64,000 nucleotides of DNA. Source: Blumeriella jaapii (taxonomy: Eukaryota > Ascomycota > Leotiomycetes > Helotiales > Drepanopezizaceae). The stretch covers positions 62,001 through 126,000 of the forward strand of contig VWND01000075.1 in NCBI GenBank assembly GCA_009599575.1, in the 5' to 3' direction. A program made the position numbers and the translations under genes. The notes below the pieces were generated by a model that ran no database searches, had not been told where the DNA came from, and saw nothing but the letters and a program-made list of their open reading frames with translations. Positions 11,097 through 23,935 of this stretch are shown here, one piece after another (the stretch's first letter is position 1; the number at the start of each line of letters is the position of its first letter).

Positions 11097-14000
11097 TAAC
11101 AAAAAAGAAAAAGAATTGCTACTTACACAAAGACTTACCACCTCATCTTGACACTCAAGATTTGAGCGTCAAGAACTCGCAACGTCTCGGGTCTTGATGT
11201 TCATCTCGCTATGCTGGAGAAACAGCCTGTGCCCCTCGGTTCATGGCTATGGTGATAATCACTCACTCCGTTTTATCGGAGGATTGGCGAGCAGGGTCGT
11301 AGCTCTGGTCGGAAACCGACCGAGGACCACAATTCGGTCGGCAATTGCGAAGGCTAGAGAGCGACCGCCTTGCCCGTATCCATCCATCACATCGGTAGGT
11401 CTTTTGGCAACCGTTATCAAGATTCGACTAGCTCTGAGTCAAATCGCTAGACCCGATGGTTGCGTTGGTAACAATGTGATGTGATCTGCTCTCCCCCTTG
11501 ACGCCTAGGTTTAATTGCCTCGGACAATTGGAATGGATCGACCCTCTCAGATTTGATTTACCAACACTGACACTGACGTTAATCAGCATGAGATCCCTAG
11601 ACAATCGTTTGAGAGGGGGGGGGGGTTAGCTGTCACGAAGAGCAGGGGAGCACATTGCACGGAAAGTAATTATACGAACGCAACAGTAATTCGTGTCGGA
11701 ATATAGTTTGATCGTAGAAATGAGTTGCTTATGCATCGCTTGCAAACCGAATGACGGGTGAGTATACCTACGATTCAAATTCATCGACGGGGCATGTGTA
11801 CTTTGGTGCTGGTTTGAAGAAGCTTCTAGGCGGCTCTTCTGGTTACCTACCTAGGTTCCGAGATAATGATTCGAAGATAACAGAAGTATCAGCTCTGAAT
11901 CTTCAATTTGTCAGCTACAAGGGGGCTGTATTAAGCTGATACTGATCACATTTTGCGAAATCCATCTCGAACGTCTTCTGCGCCAAAGCATAAGAAGATA
12001 GAAGCCGCGATCTCGTTTACCCGAAACGACTTACCTCCCACGATCATTTCAACCATCCTATACCTACCTCCAATCGGATGTTTTCAATCAGATCAAGATT
12101 ATCTCAGGTGTCCATGAAGCGAGATCTAGACCCTGCAATATCAAAAATCAAATCGAACGTCCTGCTTGCAAGTAAAACAAAGTTCACCATACGAATACTC
12201 CACAGGCTCGCATCTTGCCCTAAAGCGTTCCCCTATCAGACATCGAGAATGTTTATCTCACTGGAGTGCGCACTGAAACGTAAGATAGCTATGAGGTAAT
12301 AAGATGACACAAGCCTTACACGTTAGGGGTGATCTCGTATAAGAAAGAGCTTTACAAACGTAAGGTCTTTGTGATCTGTATGTGAAGATGCGAATGAAGC
12401 TGTACGTAATTACGTGACCTCCGCATGTAAGCTCCCTTAGTTTCAGCTCTAGATGTGCATTACATGAACGAATATCGGTTACAGCCTAGATAAGGACATC
12501 TGTCAACTAAGCTATGAAGCACTACTACGGCAAAACGTACTGTAACCCTGACGTGATCAGGAATTAACGCTCCGATTCGAGCAGTATCTTTGGTGAATAC
12601 AAGCGTTAAGTCGAGTTTGTTGCAATAAGCTTTATGCCATCTGAATTGACTTCAATCATGACTGAGGGTTGTTATGACTCTTCTGTCACTCTCCTTTTGT
12701 TGCTAGGTGAAACTATCTTGATAAGCCTTCTCTGGGACTGAGTCTTACTGACGCTTAACACAATCAGTGCTTTGGAGCTTCTACGAAGAGGTCTATGCGC
12801 GAACTATTCAACTTTCCAAAAGTGTAGTGGATTGAATGGTGCTCAGAGTAGGTACAGAGCCGAAGATTCATGGTATTGGGATTTATACAGATGTATAAGG
12901 GGAGTAATGAGTGGAGATAATTCCTCTAATCGTTCTTATCTCGTATAAGTCGGTCTTACCTGATCAATCTTGTACCTCGTTGTTAGAGGAACCCAAAATT
13001 CAATTACCAATGCTATCAGTCTACTAGCACACCTGTCAAGGTCGTCCCAGCAGCCGCTTCCCTGGGTAGACAGTGAACAAAAATTAGTAAAGCACATCAG
13101 CAATGCCAAGCAACGCTCCGATATCTGCTCCTGAACTGACCTCACGCCATCGCTCCAGGATATGACCTGGCACCTCTAAACCTGACTCAACCAGAGATAC
13201 CCTCCCACAGAGACCAAGATCGTAAATAGCCCAAAGTCTAAGCCAAGCGCTCTTACTGCTACCTGTTGATGGATTTATAAAGTCAAATTAGGATCTCCTG
13301 TCAAGTACTTTCCCCAACTTCAATTAATCAGTCAGTTGACGAAGTGAAATATAAAGCAGAGCCAAGCAATCTTGTTTGATACGCGTCTATTGCACCATAG
13401 TAAGAGTTGAGGTCATAGCCTAGCCACCTCACGAACATCGACCGGCTTGTTGTTTCATGGGGAAAAACCCAAGAACAAAGCCAAGCACTACCACTGATAT
13501 CCATTTACTGTAATGTGAAAATTAATGAGAGGCATTCCAGAGCATGTTATCCCGGTTCTTTCGCTCTTGAGACAAGAACAAACTCGAGATAGAGCTTCAC
13601 AACGCACCCAATTTTTTTATCTAATAAAAACCAATGCAAACATGAGCTGGAAAAGACTGACACATATGAGCCCGCCGTTGACCAGGATTGCAGATACTGG
13701 CCATGCAACCGCTGGTGATGTGCCGTAGCTTGAATGACTCGAGAGCGGTGGAGGGACCTCCGTGTTTCAATCGCATTCACCTCGAGATACCGATATTAAT
13801 TGTGGAATAGGGATTTCAGCGCGGCATATCGGATTCGCGATACCGAAAGATGCTCGTGTGTACAGTACCACGTATCCTTTTCAAACCCAGGAGAACAAAA
13901 TCTCTGCGACGCAAACATCAATGAGTAAGGGCATACCATCCGCCATCGTACGTAGGGTGCCGTAAAACTTGCCAACATAGAGATCCTGTACACGCGTTGA

Positions 14001-14209
14001 GAATTGGCCTTGTTGATAGTAATCAATTTCCTCCCACCCCCCCCCCCCCTTTTCTCCATCTTCAGCGTGGGTAGATTGGTACCGGTATACTGTACCTAAA
14101 GGCCACACGCAGCTGGGAGGTTACCCAGAACACCCAATGACTCGGTATACTCTGTTGATATAACTCAAAGGCGTGTTGTTGCCGGCTTGCCATAGAACGA
14201 ATTGTGTTC

Positions 14210-14230
14210 TACTGTACAGTTGTACTGTAC
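14210..14230. repeat. GTACTGTAC palindrome cluster
   Basis: Two TACTGTAC copies, one of them read as CTACTGTACAG and the second TGTACTGTACA, separated by a few bases. Confidence 0.7.
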
Positions 14231-14915
14231 AAGATGTGTACATAGCATGGATCAATTTCGGCAACTTACTCTGTACAGGTCACCCGGGAAATTTCCGCTC
14301 GGAATAACGTTAAATCGGATACTTCGATGGGGCAGTACCGTGGAGCAAGCAGTCGACTTCGTGATTGGTCCAATCCGCGGTCAGGCTCCTCGAAAACCTT
14401 CATAACGCGAGCCACGGACCCTACGTAGAGCCAGGTCCAAACACGGATCAGCTCGATGCCGTGCCTATCGACGGTCGGCATCCTGAGGAGCATCCCGATC
14501 GCTCAGTCTACCCAGACTTTCCCCGGACCCAGTGGCAATAGTGCGTTCGCGTGGACCGCCGCCGCTCTGCATGACACCCCTCTCTGTCGCCTTGGCACGC
14601 TGAGAAGATTCGATGCCAAGTAGGGAGGTATGCGACTTTGCGGCGTCGGGCTCTCGAAACATGACACGATGGGAGTGGAGTAGGTATGGTAGGGCTGGAG
14701 AAGGCCGCAGAAAGAGTGCAGAAAAGGATCTCGAAAACTCGGAGAGGATGCCGTGCATTTCAGCCGGCTATCCCGGATAGCCGCCGAAGCATGTGTCCGC
14801 GAAGTATGCTTTTCGCTTTTCACTTTCCAGCGGCCACGACTGGCAATTCCTACTCCCACCAGGCCGAGCCAGCCCGAATGTCGGTCCGTCCATCCACCGC
14901 GCAACGAACAGAGGT

Positions 14916-14966
14916 GGCCGTGGCCGTCGCCGTGGCCGTGGCCATGGCCGTCGCCGTCGCCGTCGC
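14916..14966. repeat. GGCCGT/GCCGTC hexanucleotide run
   Basis: Imperfect tandem GGCCGT and GTCGCC units. It produces alternating Val-Ala frames on one strand and Gly-His/Asp on the other, which are low-complexity artefacts and not a protein. Confidence 0.85.
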
Positions 14967-15140
14967 TGGCGCTGATTGGGTCACGGAGGAGGGTGCTGGC
15001 TGACCGGCGCGTGCTGTGCCTAGGTCGGTGGTGCCTTAACACCTTCCTGTGCCTTAGAGGATGCGCTGTTGGCAGAGATTCGTCCGTCGATCGAAGAAGT
15101 CGAGAGTCGAGAGACACTGAGATACTGCATGTAATGTGTA

Positions 15141-15190
15141 TGTACAGTACAGACTACAGTATATACAGTACATACAGTACATGCTACTGT
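15141..15190. repeat. ACAGTAC repeat cluster
   Basis: Four to five spaced ACAGTA units (TGTACAGTACAG, ATACAGTACATACAGTACAT) about 1.1 kb before the bZIP start. Confidence 0.7.
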
Positions 15191-16278
15191 AAGTGCTAAC
15201 CACGTAGTACAATGTACCTGTCTAGCGCCCGAACAGGCCTAGCGCGCTCGCTTACCGGCCCGACAGGCCTACGCGACTGCTAGCGCAAACCTTACTTCAT
15301 CTGTATCGCACATCTGCCAATCCGTTCCATTCCAATCCAATCCAATCATCCAGAACCGAACGCCGAGATAAAATGCATGCGATCTCTGCGACTTACAGCC
15401 AGACCGCGACCCCAAGAGCGGCATCACATCAACACCGCGGACTCTCAGACCGGCCTGGCAGGGCGCAACGTGGTGAGAGGGGGCGGGGGCGGAAACGCTG
15501 CGGAGGGCTGGAGGAGGAGCCGGCGCAAACAAGAAGTCGCCTAGGCCGGCGACGCGCTGCCTCACCGGCGATCGGTCTCTCCAACGTTCCAAACGGCGAC
15601 ACAACTCCTTGTTCACATCACCCTCGTCTGTGGTCGCCAGAGTGGGCTTGGTGTGATGGAGACCTGGACCCTGAGCCACCGAGCAGCTCGTCGTCGTCCC
15701 CTCCCCAGCATCGGCCTGCCTGTCCGTCCCTAGAATCCTTCCCCCTCGGCGCCGAAGAGGGGCTCGAGCATGGCTCGAAAACCCTAAACCAAACTCAACG
15801 GCCCAAAGGGTGTGCTGTGCAGCAGGCCGGCAGCCAGCAGGCACCGCCAGACAAGCAGTCCATTTCTCTAGGCTCCCCCCCCCCCCGAGGAAGCACAGGC
15901 CGGGCCCGATAGGATCACTCGCTGGTCCCCGGGTGCTTCATAAACCATAATCCACCTGCCAACTTCACGTTGCCGACTGATTCGTGTCCACGACAGGCAC
16001 AAGGGCCCCCGTTGTTTCCGCTCCATCGCCGAACCCTGTCAGGCCTGCTGCTGAGCGAGCCGAGGGACGCAGATATATATCCACATCCCGCCGACCTCGA
16101 GTGTCCTGCCCCGCATATTCACAACCGCACTCCGCAGAGATCATCTCATCACCCGTCTCTCACTACCCCGTTCCCCGGCGTCGGATCCCGTGCACGAAGG
16201 CCGTTTCCCGTCGCGATTTTCCGGAACTAGCGAGAACAACACCGGCAATCCGGGTCAAGCTCTTCGACGTCGTGGCTC

Positions 16279-17888
16279 ATGAGCGTCATGACAAGTACAG
16301 ACGCCATTCTGTTGATGGCCAGCAACAGTCCCGACGGTCCTGTCCCGATCAACGGGGAGGAACCGCAGAAGAAAGGTTGGTGGTACCCAGCCCCCTCCAC
16401 GCCAGACGATACTGACCAGCCAGCCCCAGGCTCCCGTGGGGGAAAGAGATCGGTGACGCATCTGAGCAAAGCCCAACTCGCACGCAAGCGCGCCAACGAC
16501 CGAGAGGCCCAGCGGAATATTCGGCAGCGAACCAAGGAGCACATTGAGAACTTGGAGAGGAAGGTCAAGGAATTGGAGCAAGGGGGTCGATCCAACAGCA
16601 TCGAGCGGGTGCTCAAGAGGAACAGAGAATTGGAGAATGAGGTCGAGAAGCTCAGGTCGTTGGTCGCCGGACATCACACGCCTGGGGGCTCTGCTCAACC
16701 CGACATGCCGGAGCTCATGATGTCCCAGAAGGGCTCCCTCGAGTGGATGACCCAGTCGGGTTCTGGTGCGTGGCCGCCGCCAGGATCCCACACACCGGCT
16801 CTCAATTCCCACGCAGAGATTCCGGCGTCCAATGCGGCGTATCCCACCACGACCGCGCAAGCATATCCCGCGGCTACGGCATCAATGGGATACAGCGAGG
16901 AAGCTGCGCACCAAATCTACTCACCGACCGGGTCTTGGAGCAGCTCACCCCATTATGATTCCCAACCCACACAGGCCTTGCCAAAGTCCGCCCAAGCCTG
17001 GGCCCCCATCGAGGCGAACTTCTCTCAGTCCTCCCGCTTTTCTGAAATGCAAATGTCAGGCTTCAACGACGTAGTTAATCAGCAGAACTTTAGCTCCCCA
17101 ACATGTTGGCAAAACCAGCCGCCGATCTACTCTTTTCAGATGACCCCGAAGCTGAAATCCCCGACTACATACCTGGACCAATTGATTCTCAGCGTGATAC
17201 AGTGTCAACGCCAGTCTCACTCCACGTCTGGTACGAGCGGGGATGAGTTGCTGGGTCATACTTTCCCTTCCATCCACGTTCTCTTCAATCAGCCTGGGCC
17301 TTTAGAGCAAAAGCCTTCCGAGGTCACCAAAGTTATGGAAAAGTATTCCGCTGTCATCGCTAGCCGAGGATTTCCGTTCCTTCCTGAGAAGTTGGCGTCC
17401 TTCATGTGCATGTACCGCTTCATCCAGTGGCAGATATCGCCTACGTACGAGACTTACCAGAACCTTCACGAGTGGCAAGCTCCCCGTTCTTCACAGCTCG
17501 CAGTTCCTCATCCGGCTTGGATGGATCTCCCTCCCTGTAAGTTGTCTTGCTTTCCGCCCTATTCAGGATCTTGCCCAAAACTCTCGTCGAAACCCCTTTT
17601 GTGAATGAACGATCTCTGACAATCAATTTAGGGGGAAAGTTCCGCGACAAGATAATCGAAAACCAGGAGAAATACGACACTCCCGAGTTCCAAAATGATT
17701 ATGCTGTCAACGTCCGTGTCAACTTCCCATTTGACCCTTTGAAAGCACTTGTTTTCGACAACGGGAAGATCATGATTGGCTCAGTCCTGAACAAGCATCT
17801 GAGCGAGATCGACAAATTCAGCATGAAGAAGGCTTTCGGAGACAAATATCCCGAATTCAGAGATTGTTGCCGGATCGAAGAGGTCTGA
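16279..17888 (+). CDS. bZIP transcription factor with C-terminal DUF3425-like domain
   Basis: Nuclear DNA-binding regulator. Exons 16279-17536 and 17632-17888; intron 17537-17631 (GTAAGT..TTTAG) splits a Trp codon, giving 504 residues. The basic region is KRANDREAQRNIRQRTK (about residues 71-87), followed by a leucine zipper (HIENLERKVKELE, RNRELENEVEKLRSLV). The middle (residues 130-290) is Ser/Pro/Gln-rich and probably disordered. The C-terminal third (residues about 290-500), with HTFPSIHVLFNQPG, MCMYRFIQWQISPTYETY, HPAWMDLPPWGKFRD and VNFPFDPLKALVFDNGKI, matches the DUF3425-type domain common in fungal bZIP proteins. No neighbour is close enough to suggest a target. The upstream 2 kb is C/CT-rich and lacks a competing gene, so a long regulatory leader is likely. 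Specific target pathway unknown. Confidence 0.9.
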
Positions 17889-20254
17889 GAACACACGAGG
17901 AGGAATGCAGGAGGTAGGAACAGGGCCAAACGACGCAACGAATTTCCTGTAAAAACATTCATCTTTTTAATCTTGGGCACTTGCATCTGGGACGGTACGG
18001 CGTTAGGAACGGGGCATGCCGAATCATTTCTGACATCAGGGCGATACCAAAGGGGCGATTGATCACATTCGTCATTGTACTTCTAGATCTACGAGTGGGC
18101 GAGCTCGGGTGGTGTCACGAGGAAGCACCTGGAGTTCAGCATGCGGCCGTCATGGCCTGCCCTTAATTTACGTTCCGAACTTGTTTTCATACCAATCTAT
18201 CAGGACGCAGAACGATACTTTCTCATATCAAGCCCCTCTGTCTCTCCATACCTTGATTCTTCTGGGTCTCTCTCCCCGACCAATGGTCGGGTCTGGCTAG
18301 ACAGACAAGCTATTCTGCCTATCCACCCAACCTGTCGCCCCGTTCCGATCGGTCCCTCGCGCGCGCATAGCTACTACTATCGGCTCGGGGAAAACACATA
18401 TTGCAGAGCTAATACGGTAGGTAAGTACTATAAGTCGAGCTAATTAAGGAGGACTTGGCCCAAGATCAGCAGAACGCCCGGTCTGTGCGCGCCTATTGAG
18501 GTACTGTATATCTGTATACACTTTCACTTGCTTCCGCGCTAACATGGAGAGCAGAGAAGCCGCTAAAGGAGAGGGGAGAGACGACGTAGGGACGTACAGC
18601 ACTCACATGTCGATATCGCTGCTGCTTGCGCGTGGAACGATAACCGCATGGGTGTGTGTGTGTGTCTAGTCTAGGATGGGTTGGCATGGCATGGCATGGG
18701 ATATGGGATGAGAGGAAGGATGTAATAATCCTATCGCCTAGGCGACTACTAACATACAACAACTTCTTTTTGTTCTGATGTCACGGACTGAAACAGGTAA
18801 CTCGTGATACTTCCCGACAATGAAGATGTAAGAAGAAAGGTTGCGGCGTAAGTACATACTACTGTATAAACATCCATTGCGCCGGTCTCTTTGCCTACCC
18901 ACCGGGTCCCGCTTTAAATGTTAATATCTTTGCGTACTGTGAAGTATTCAAGACAATTAATATTGGAATCTCCCTCTCCGTTAACTTTGGGGCAGATTAC
19001 GTTGAGTTAGATTGCGGCTTTTCTGTTACGTATCGAATTCTTTTGCCCATGACTCGCAACCGCCAGCTCTTCCATGCCCGATTTACATGTTCACATCGTC
19101 AAATTGGCTGTCAGAATAGTCCTTAGAATTTTTCTGTACCAAGAACGCAAGCAAGTACAGCTAGAAGTAAAGGGATTGCGATCTCTTTTTTTTAACCCCG
19201 ACACATTCTTGCGAAAGATGGATCTGGATTATTTCAAAACTCTAACGATCCTGTAGCTGGTTATTCCTTCGATCTAGCACAGATTCAACTTTTGCATTTT
19301 GTACAGAGTGATTACTTCGAATAAAAAGGTGATTGCTTCGAACAAAAAGTAAGCATGCCAGCACGTGATATTTCGAAAAATCATTACAGCCGTAATGAAA
19401 ATGATGATAGTGACTGTTCTCTAACAAGGGTAAGCTGAAAGCTTATTCCCTGAGCCTCCAGGAATGCAGAGTGACGTGTCCAGTTAAGAATTCATTCATA
19501 CTTCGTACTTGGGTGAAATACTGTTAGTTCGATATCTGTGCGTAAATCTTTGCTTTATTGGATACTTGGCAGTGTTGCTTTCTATTATTGGATAATGCCC
19601 TTGTAAATACCCCCTTGTGATGAAGTATCGCACGGATGTAAAATTGACGTTGTTTCGCACGAGGCCCATAGTATATAGCACAGAGCCTCCAGTAAGTAGT
19701 GGACTACCATTAACGCGCTGGCTCCAGAGAACATCCATCTGGGACAAAGTGCTAGTGGAAGAATATGACAGCGAATGTAGTACAGAAGTAATATTGCAAA
19801 AAAGTTTCAGGAGATTGACTAATTTTCCTGAGCCACATCCTGTATTGTTAAGAGCCATTCTTCCTTAATGGAAAGTCTTATAACCAAAAACAAGGGTTTC
19901 AAAGCTGTAACAGAGAACGTCCCTGAAGCTGGTTGAAAGTCTGGTTTTGCAGCTGGCTCTGCAGCTAGCTCAAAGTCTGGTTCTGTAGCTGAAATAAGAG
20001 CCTCTCGAAAGTTGGATGTACAGATCATACATTTCGATGTCCACTGCAAATGAAGCTCGAGAAAACCCCTACTCTTTACCGCCACGCGATTCTAACAGGG
20101 GAGCGAAAGGCAGCGGAACCAAAAAATTCCGAAGAGTCGCGAGCGGTGTTGTCAAACGCGGGTACTGGCTCTTACTGACGGCAAAGCTCATATCGTAAAA
20201 CTTTTATCATACTGCCGTAGGATAAAGTCTATCGAATTCTACAATAATAACTAG

Positions 20255-20279
20255 TGATGGACATCGTCGATGTCCATCA
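20255..20279. repeat. Perfect 25-bp palindrome
   Basis: TGATGGACATCG and its exact reverse complement meet around a single central T at 20267. As DNA or RNA it could form a 12-bp stem with almost no loop; it could also be a dimeric factor site. Nothing nearby resembles a gene it would serve. Confidence 0.9.
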
Positions 20280-21131
20280 GATCAAGTCCGGTATCATTCT
20301 CCGGCTTCTATAATGATCCGATTCCAAGGGTGATGCAAGGGAGTGGTTATGCGGCCATCGTTGGGTAGTAGTAAGGAAGTGTTTGTTGACATCGATTGGT
20401 CTAGGCGAAAACCGAGGCAAAGTCAACAACTGTGATAAGCGAAACTTGACGTGAGGTAGGAATTGCTCTTTCAAGGTTTCAAGTTGAGAATCATTTCTCA
20501 GGGCGACGTCTTGCCCTTCTACTATGTAGTATCTTGTATTCTTGACATCGCCACTACATCATGCTTTGTGTAACTGCTACGCGGATTGCTCTCTTGTTCA
20601 ACGCAATCGACCCTGGAACTCACCTTTTTCGGGCACATTAGGTAGAATAATATCCTCTTTATCAAACACTTATATTGATATTATTATTGGAATCGTGTCT
20701 CTTTCCAATACGATCTTTGAATGTCTGGACGGAAATTGTGCTTCGAAGACTATCATCCCAACATGTCACAGGTTCACTTTCAGTACTCTTTCCGATCGAA
20801 AAACACACAAACCAATATGGCAACAACTAAGCCATCCTAAGCCATTCTGATCTACTGGGTTACGGAATTTGATTTCCATCTCTGCGCTATGTTTCGATCT
20901 TTAGAACTTCGAGCTTTTCGGCGTCCTAAACATGGGTGGGGGGTAATGATTATCGTAAGGCTTGACGGCTTGCACCAGTGAAAGAACAGAGGGCTATGGA
21001 GGCGATGATAAACCAGATTGAAACGGTGGTAGGTGTACGGGAAATTGAAGCTCGATCATGTTGTCTAGCCGGCTCTTTTATGACATAGGAAAGTGACAAG
21101 CACTAAATCACAGGTGCGGTGTAAACGAAAG

Positions 21132-21233
21132 CCTGTCAACTAGTTGAATCCTACTTGTTGAATCAGTTGGTACCGGAGAAATCTTGTCAACTAGTTGGAT
21201 CTTGCTTGTCGAATCAGATGGTACCGGAATAAG
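21132..21233. repeat. 51-bp direct tandem duplication, two diverged copies
   Basis: Both copies read TGTCAACTAGTTG...TGAATC/CGAATC...GGTACCGGA, at a 51-bp offset; most differences are transitions. It lies about 600 bp upstream of the P450 start. Confidence 0.8.
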
Positions 21234-21831
21234 CTTGATAGCAACCAATCTTTTGCTCTATGGGAAGATATCCCGTCCAATGCGACCTTTTCGAGTACAC
21301 CAGTGCGGCTGTTGACAGGTTCCATCTCACACATCAGTGCTTTTAATTAATTCTACCGAGAATCAAATATTGGAATGCTTGATGTATCAGCTATGGCTGA
21401 TCATATGTTGAATTGTCGCCGATACTTGTGCCGACAACTACCTCCGACCTCGTTTATTCAGAGGGTGAGAAACGAGGGACTCTGATCTTTAATAGTGATA
21501 GCATCCAAGTTTTTGATTTGTCTCCGCTGATGCAAACTCCCCAGGCGCAAGGGTACAGAGCTGCAGAGTGATTATGCAACCGGCTTTCGACTGGACCCCT
21601 CACATTCGGGCCGTTCCTTCCAGCCAGAGATCGACTCTTCCATCCCAAATCGAGCTTCTCTCCACGCTGAGTAACGACGGGCTCAAGAAGATGTCAGGGG
21701 AAAGACAAAGCAACAGCTGATATTCAAGGGCATTGATAGGTACCCCGCATACTATGTATCTGGCCTATCTCGAAGTATTTAATTCACTTGAGCACCCCGC
21801 GCTTTCAAGTCAAGCTGGAACCACCGCAAAA

Positions 21832-23935
21832 ATGATACTCACCACAGACATCGTGGGGTTCTTGTCGAGCTTCTACTGGTATATCATCGGAGCTCTTTCT
21901 ATAGCCTGTGCGTCAAGTTACTATCGGCAGTACCGACGATTGAGTGCTTTCAAGGGACCGTGGCTTGCTGCCTGGACTGATCTTGTAACCGTCAATGTTT
22001 CGATTCATCCTCGAGATTCAAGCATTACAATATCTTTTGTTTCAAAAAGAGGAAGTTTGACAAGGACAACGCTAACCTCGATCAGTGGTTCGCGAAGACT
22101 GCTTTTGGTATCGGACCGCCATCCCACGACCTTTTAGCTGACATATGTTGGAATTACGGTAAGGGTTTGGCCATAATACCTGTACTTCGCTTAAGTCTGT
22201 TGTTTAGGAACATTGGCTCGAATGGGACCGAGCACATTGATTACATCCTCGCCAGAACTGATAATGAGGATGAGTGCCGCGCGATCTCCGTACACCAAGA
22301 GCGATGTAAGTGCCATGCAGTTCGTGGTATTTTGGATTCAACATGTTCTTTGCATACAAGCAGAGCAGATTTATCTACTTTGGAGATCTGCTAAGCGGAG
22401 TAGTGGTATCACAGCGTCAAAATACCACCTGGAGAACATAACATCTTCAGTCAGGACGACGAGAAAAAACACACCCGTCGACGTGCACAGATGACAGAAG
22501 GGGTCAGCGAAGCAATCTATGTCGTCTTGGACCTACTAGTTAACACATCTGAAGTATTCTGGGAGGACCAACCCGTCCATTGAACCCGCCATCGACAAGC
22601 ACATCCAGAATTTGCTCAAGCTCATCCGCACCAAGTACATCTCCACCGACACCTCATACGTCCCTCTCGACATGGCCCGGAAATCCTCGTTCTTCACCAT
22701 GGATGTCATAACCGACATCGCCTATGGTCAAGCCTTCGGAAACCTTGTCTCCGATACTGACATGTATGACTACATCAAAATGTCCGAAGAGATGCTTCCG
22801 CTTATGGAAAAGCTTGGCGCCGTGCCGTGGATCAGGAGAATCATTCAAACGGATTGGGTGAGCAAGCTGATTTTCCCGAGCGACAAAAGCGAGAAGGGCA
22901 TTGGGAGAATGATGGGGTAAGTTGCACCCCTTGCCTTCCAACTCCCGCGTGTGTCAAGGGCAGTATGATAGTACTGTAGCAGTACGAATCGCCTCGCCTC
23001 GCCTCGCTTACACCAGATACAGCATCTCGAAGAAGCTAGTCAAAGATCGCTTCACCACGGACAAAGTCATGCCTAAAGACATGCTCTCGGTATTCATGTC
23101 TCATGGCCTCACAGAGCGTGACATGGTCGCCGAATCCATCGTCAGCATCCTCGCAGGATCAGACACCACAGCGACCGTCATCCGCGCCACCTTCCTCTAC
23201 GCCATTACGCACCCATCTACGCTCATCAAACTCCAGGCCGAGATCGACTCGTTCGTCGCGTGCACGCCCACGTCCGTCGACGGCGTAGTGAAAGACAGCG
23301 ATGCCAAAAAGCTGCCCTATCTCAACGCAGTGATCAAAGAAGGTCTCCGCATCTGGGCGCCGACCACCAGTCTCCTGGTCAAACTCGCGCCGCCCGAGGG
23401 CGATCTCGTCGATCTCGATATTCACCGTACCGGGAAGTCCGAGAAGGTTTTTATCCCGGGTGGGACGGGCGTCGCGTGGTCGGCGTGGGGCGTCCAGCGG
23501 GACAAGGGCATCTTTGGACCAGATGCAGATCTGTTCCGGCCAGAGCGCTGGCTCGTCGACGATCACTCGCGACGGGCCTACATGGATAAGGTAGTCGACC
23601 TCAACTTCGGGTCCGGGAAGTATCACTGTCTCGGGTATCCGATTGCGTGGATGGAGTTGAACAAGTGCCTGTTCGAGGTGAGTCGCTACAACGTGCACGA
23701 GCGGACACGAACAGTGACTAAACACATACGCGTGATAGCTGTTCAAGAACTTCGAGTATCAGGTCCGTGGATCGAGCCCGTTTCCCCGACGCTAACATAT
23801 TGGAATCGCTGATAGTTTTCTCGCTAGATCGTCTACCCAGGCAGCCCGTGGAAGTCGGCGAGCAGCATCTTGTGGCTACAGAGCGAGTTGTGGGTGAGAG
23901 TGACCGAGCGGAACCTGAAGTCTGCAGTCGTTTGA
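21832..23935 (+). CDS. Cytochrome P450 monooxygenase, membrane-anchored
   Basis: Heme-thiolate oxygenase of the fungal benzoate/pisatin-demethylase-like group. Eight exons in a phase-consistent model: 21832-21984, 22023-22158, 22208-22305, 22404-22502, 22555-22916, 23017-23677, 23739-23762, 23828-23935 (546 residues). The N-terminus has a membrane anchor (FYWYIIGALSIACAS) and the FKGPWLAAWTDL hinge. Typical blocks follow: MSAARSPYTKSDW, NIFSQDDEKKH, YSGRTNPSIEPAID, the I-helix ILAGSDTTAT, ExxR in KEGLRIWAPT, FRPERW, and the heme loop NFGSGKYHCLG with the Cys ligand. Residues about 52-97 (exon 2) do not look like a normal P450 B-region, and intron 1 would be only 38 bp, so the 5' part is uncertain or decayed. 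The start is the ATG before the anchor. No other biosynthetic gene adjoins it, so the substrate is unknown. Confidence 0.85.

Larger units (their letters stand above)
9235..16278. other. 7-kb gene-poor spacer with simple repeats and GTACTGTAC clusters
   Basis: No open frame here has family-like sequence, a plausible intron series or a conserved motif; all are short and mutually overlapping. Visible structure: palindromic GTACTGTAC clusters at 9641-9664, 14210-14230 and 15141-15190, a (TAC)30 microsatellite at 11008-11096, a G tract near 11617-11627, a C tract near 14037-14049, and a GGCCGT run at 14916-14966. The GC rises after about 14.4 kb, and the last 2 kb, rich in CT and C runs, is probably promoter and 5' leader of the bZIP gene. 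I found no convincing tRNA or rRNA gene. Confidence 0.5.
17889..21831. other. 3.9-kb gene-poor spacer
   Basis: Only short unrelated frames. It holds a short GT run (18652-18666), a 21-bp tandem duplication whose copies differ only by transitions (about 19308-19349), a near-repeat of AAAGTCTGGTT units around 19935-19990, a perfect 25-bp palindrome at 20255-20279 and a 51-bp tandem duplication at 21132-21233. The last 100 bp should contain the P450 promoter. Confidence 0.5.

Noticed and set aside
11000..11110. CRISPR-like array
   Set aside because: The repeat is a trinucleotide microsatellite without spacers, in a eukaryotic genome.
14503..15199. Long frames on both strands with Gly-Asp/His-Gly or Val-Ala repeats
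   Set aside because: They are translations of the GGCCGT repeat and its flank, with no conserved sequence and conflicting frames.
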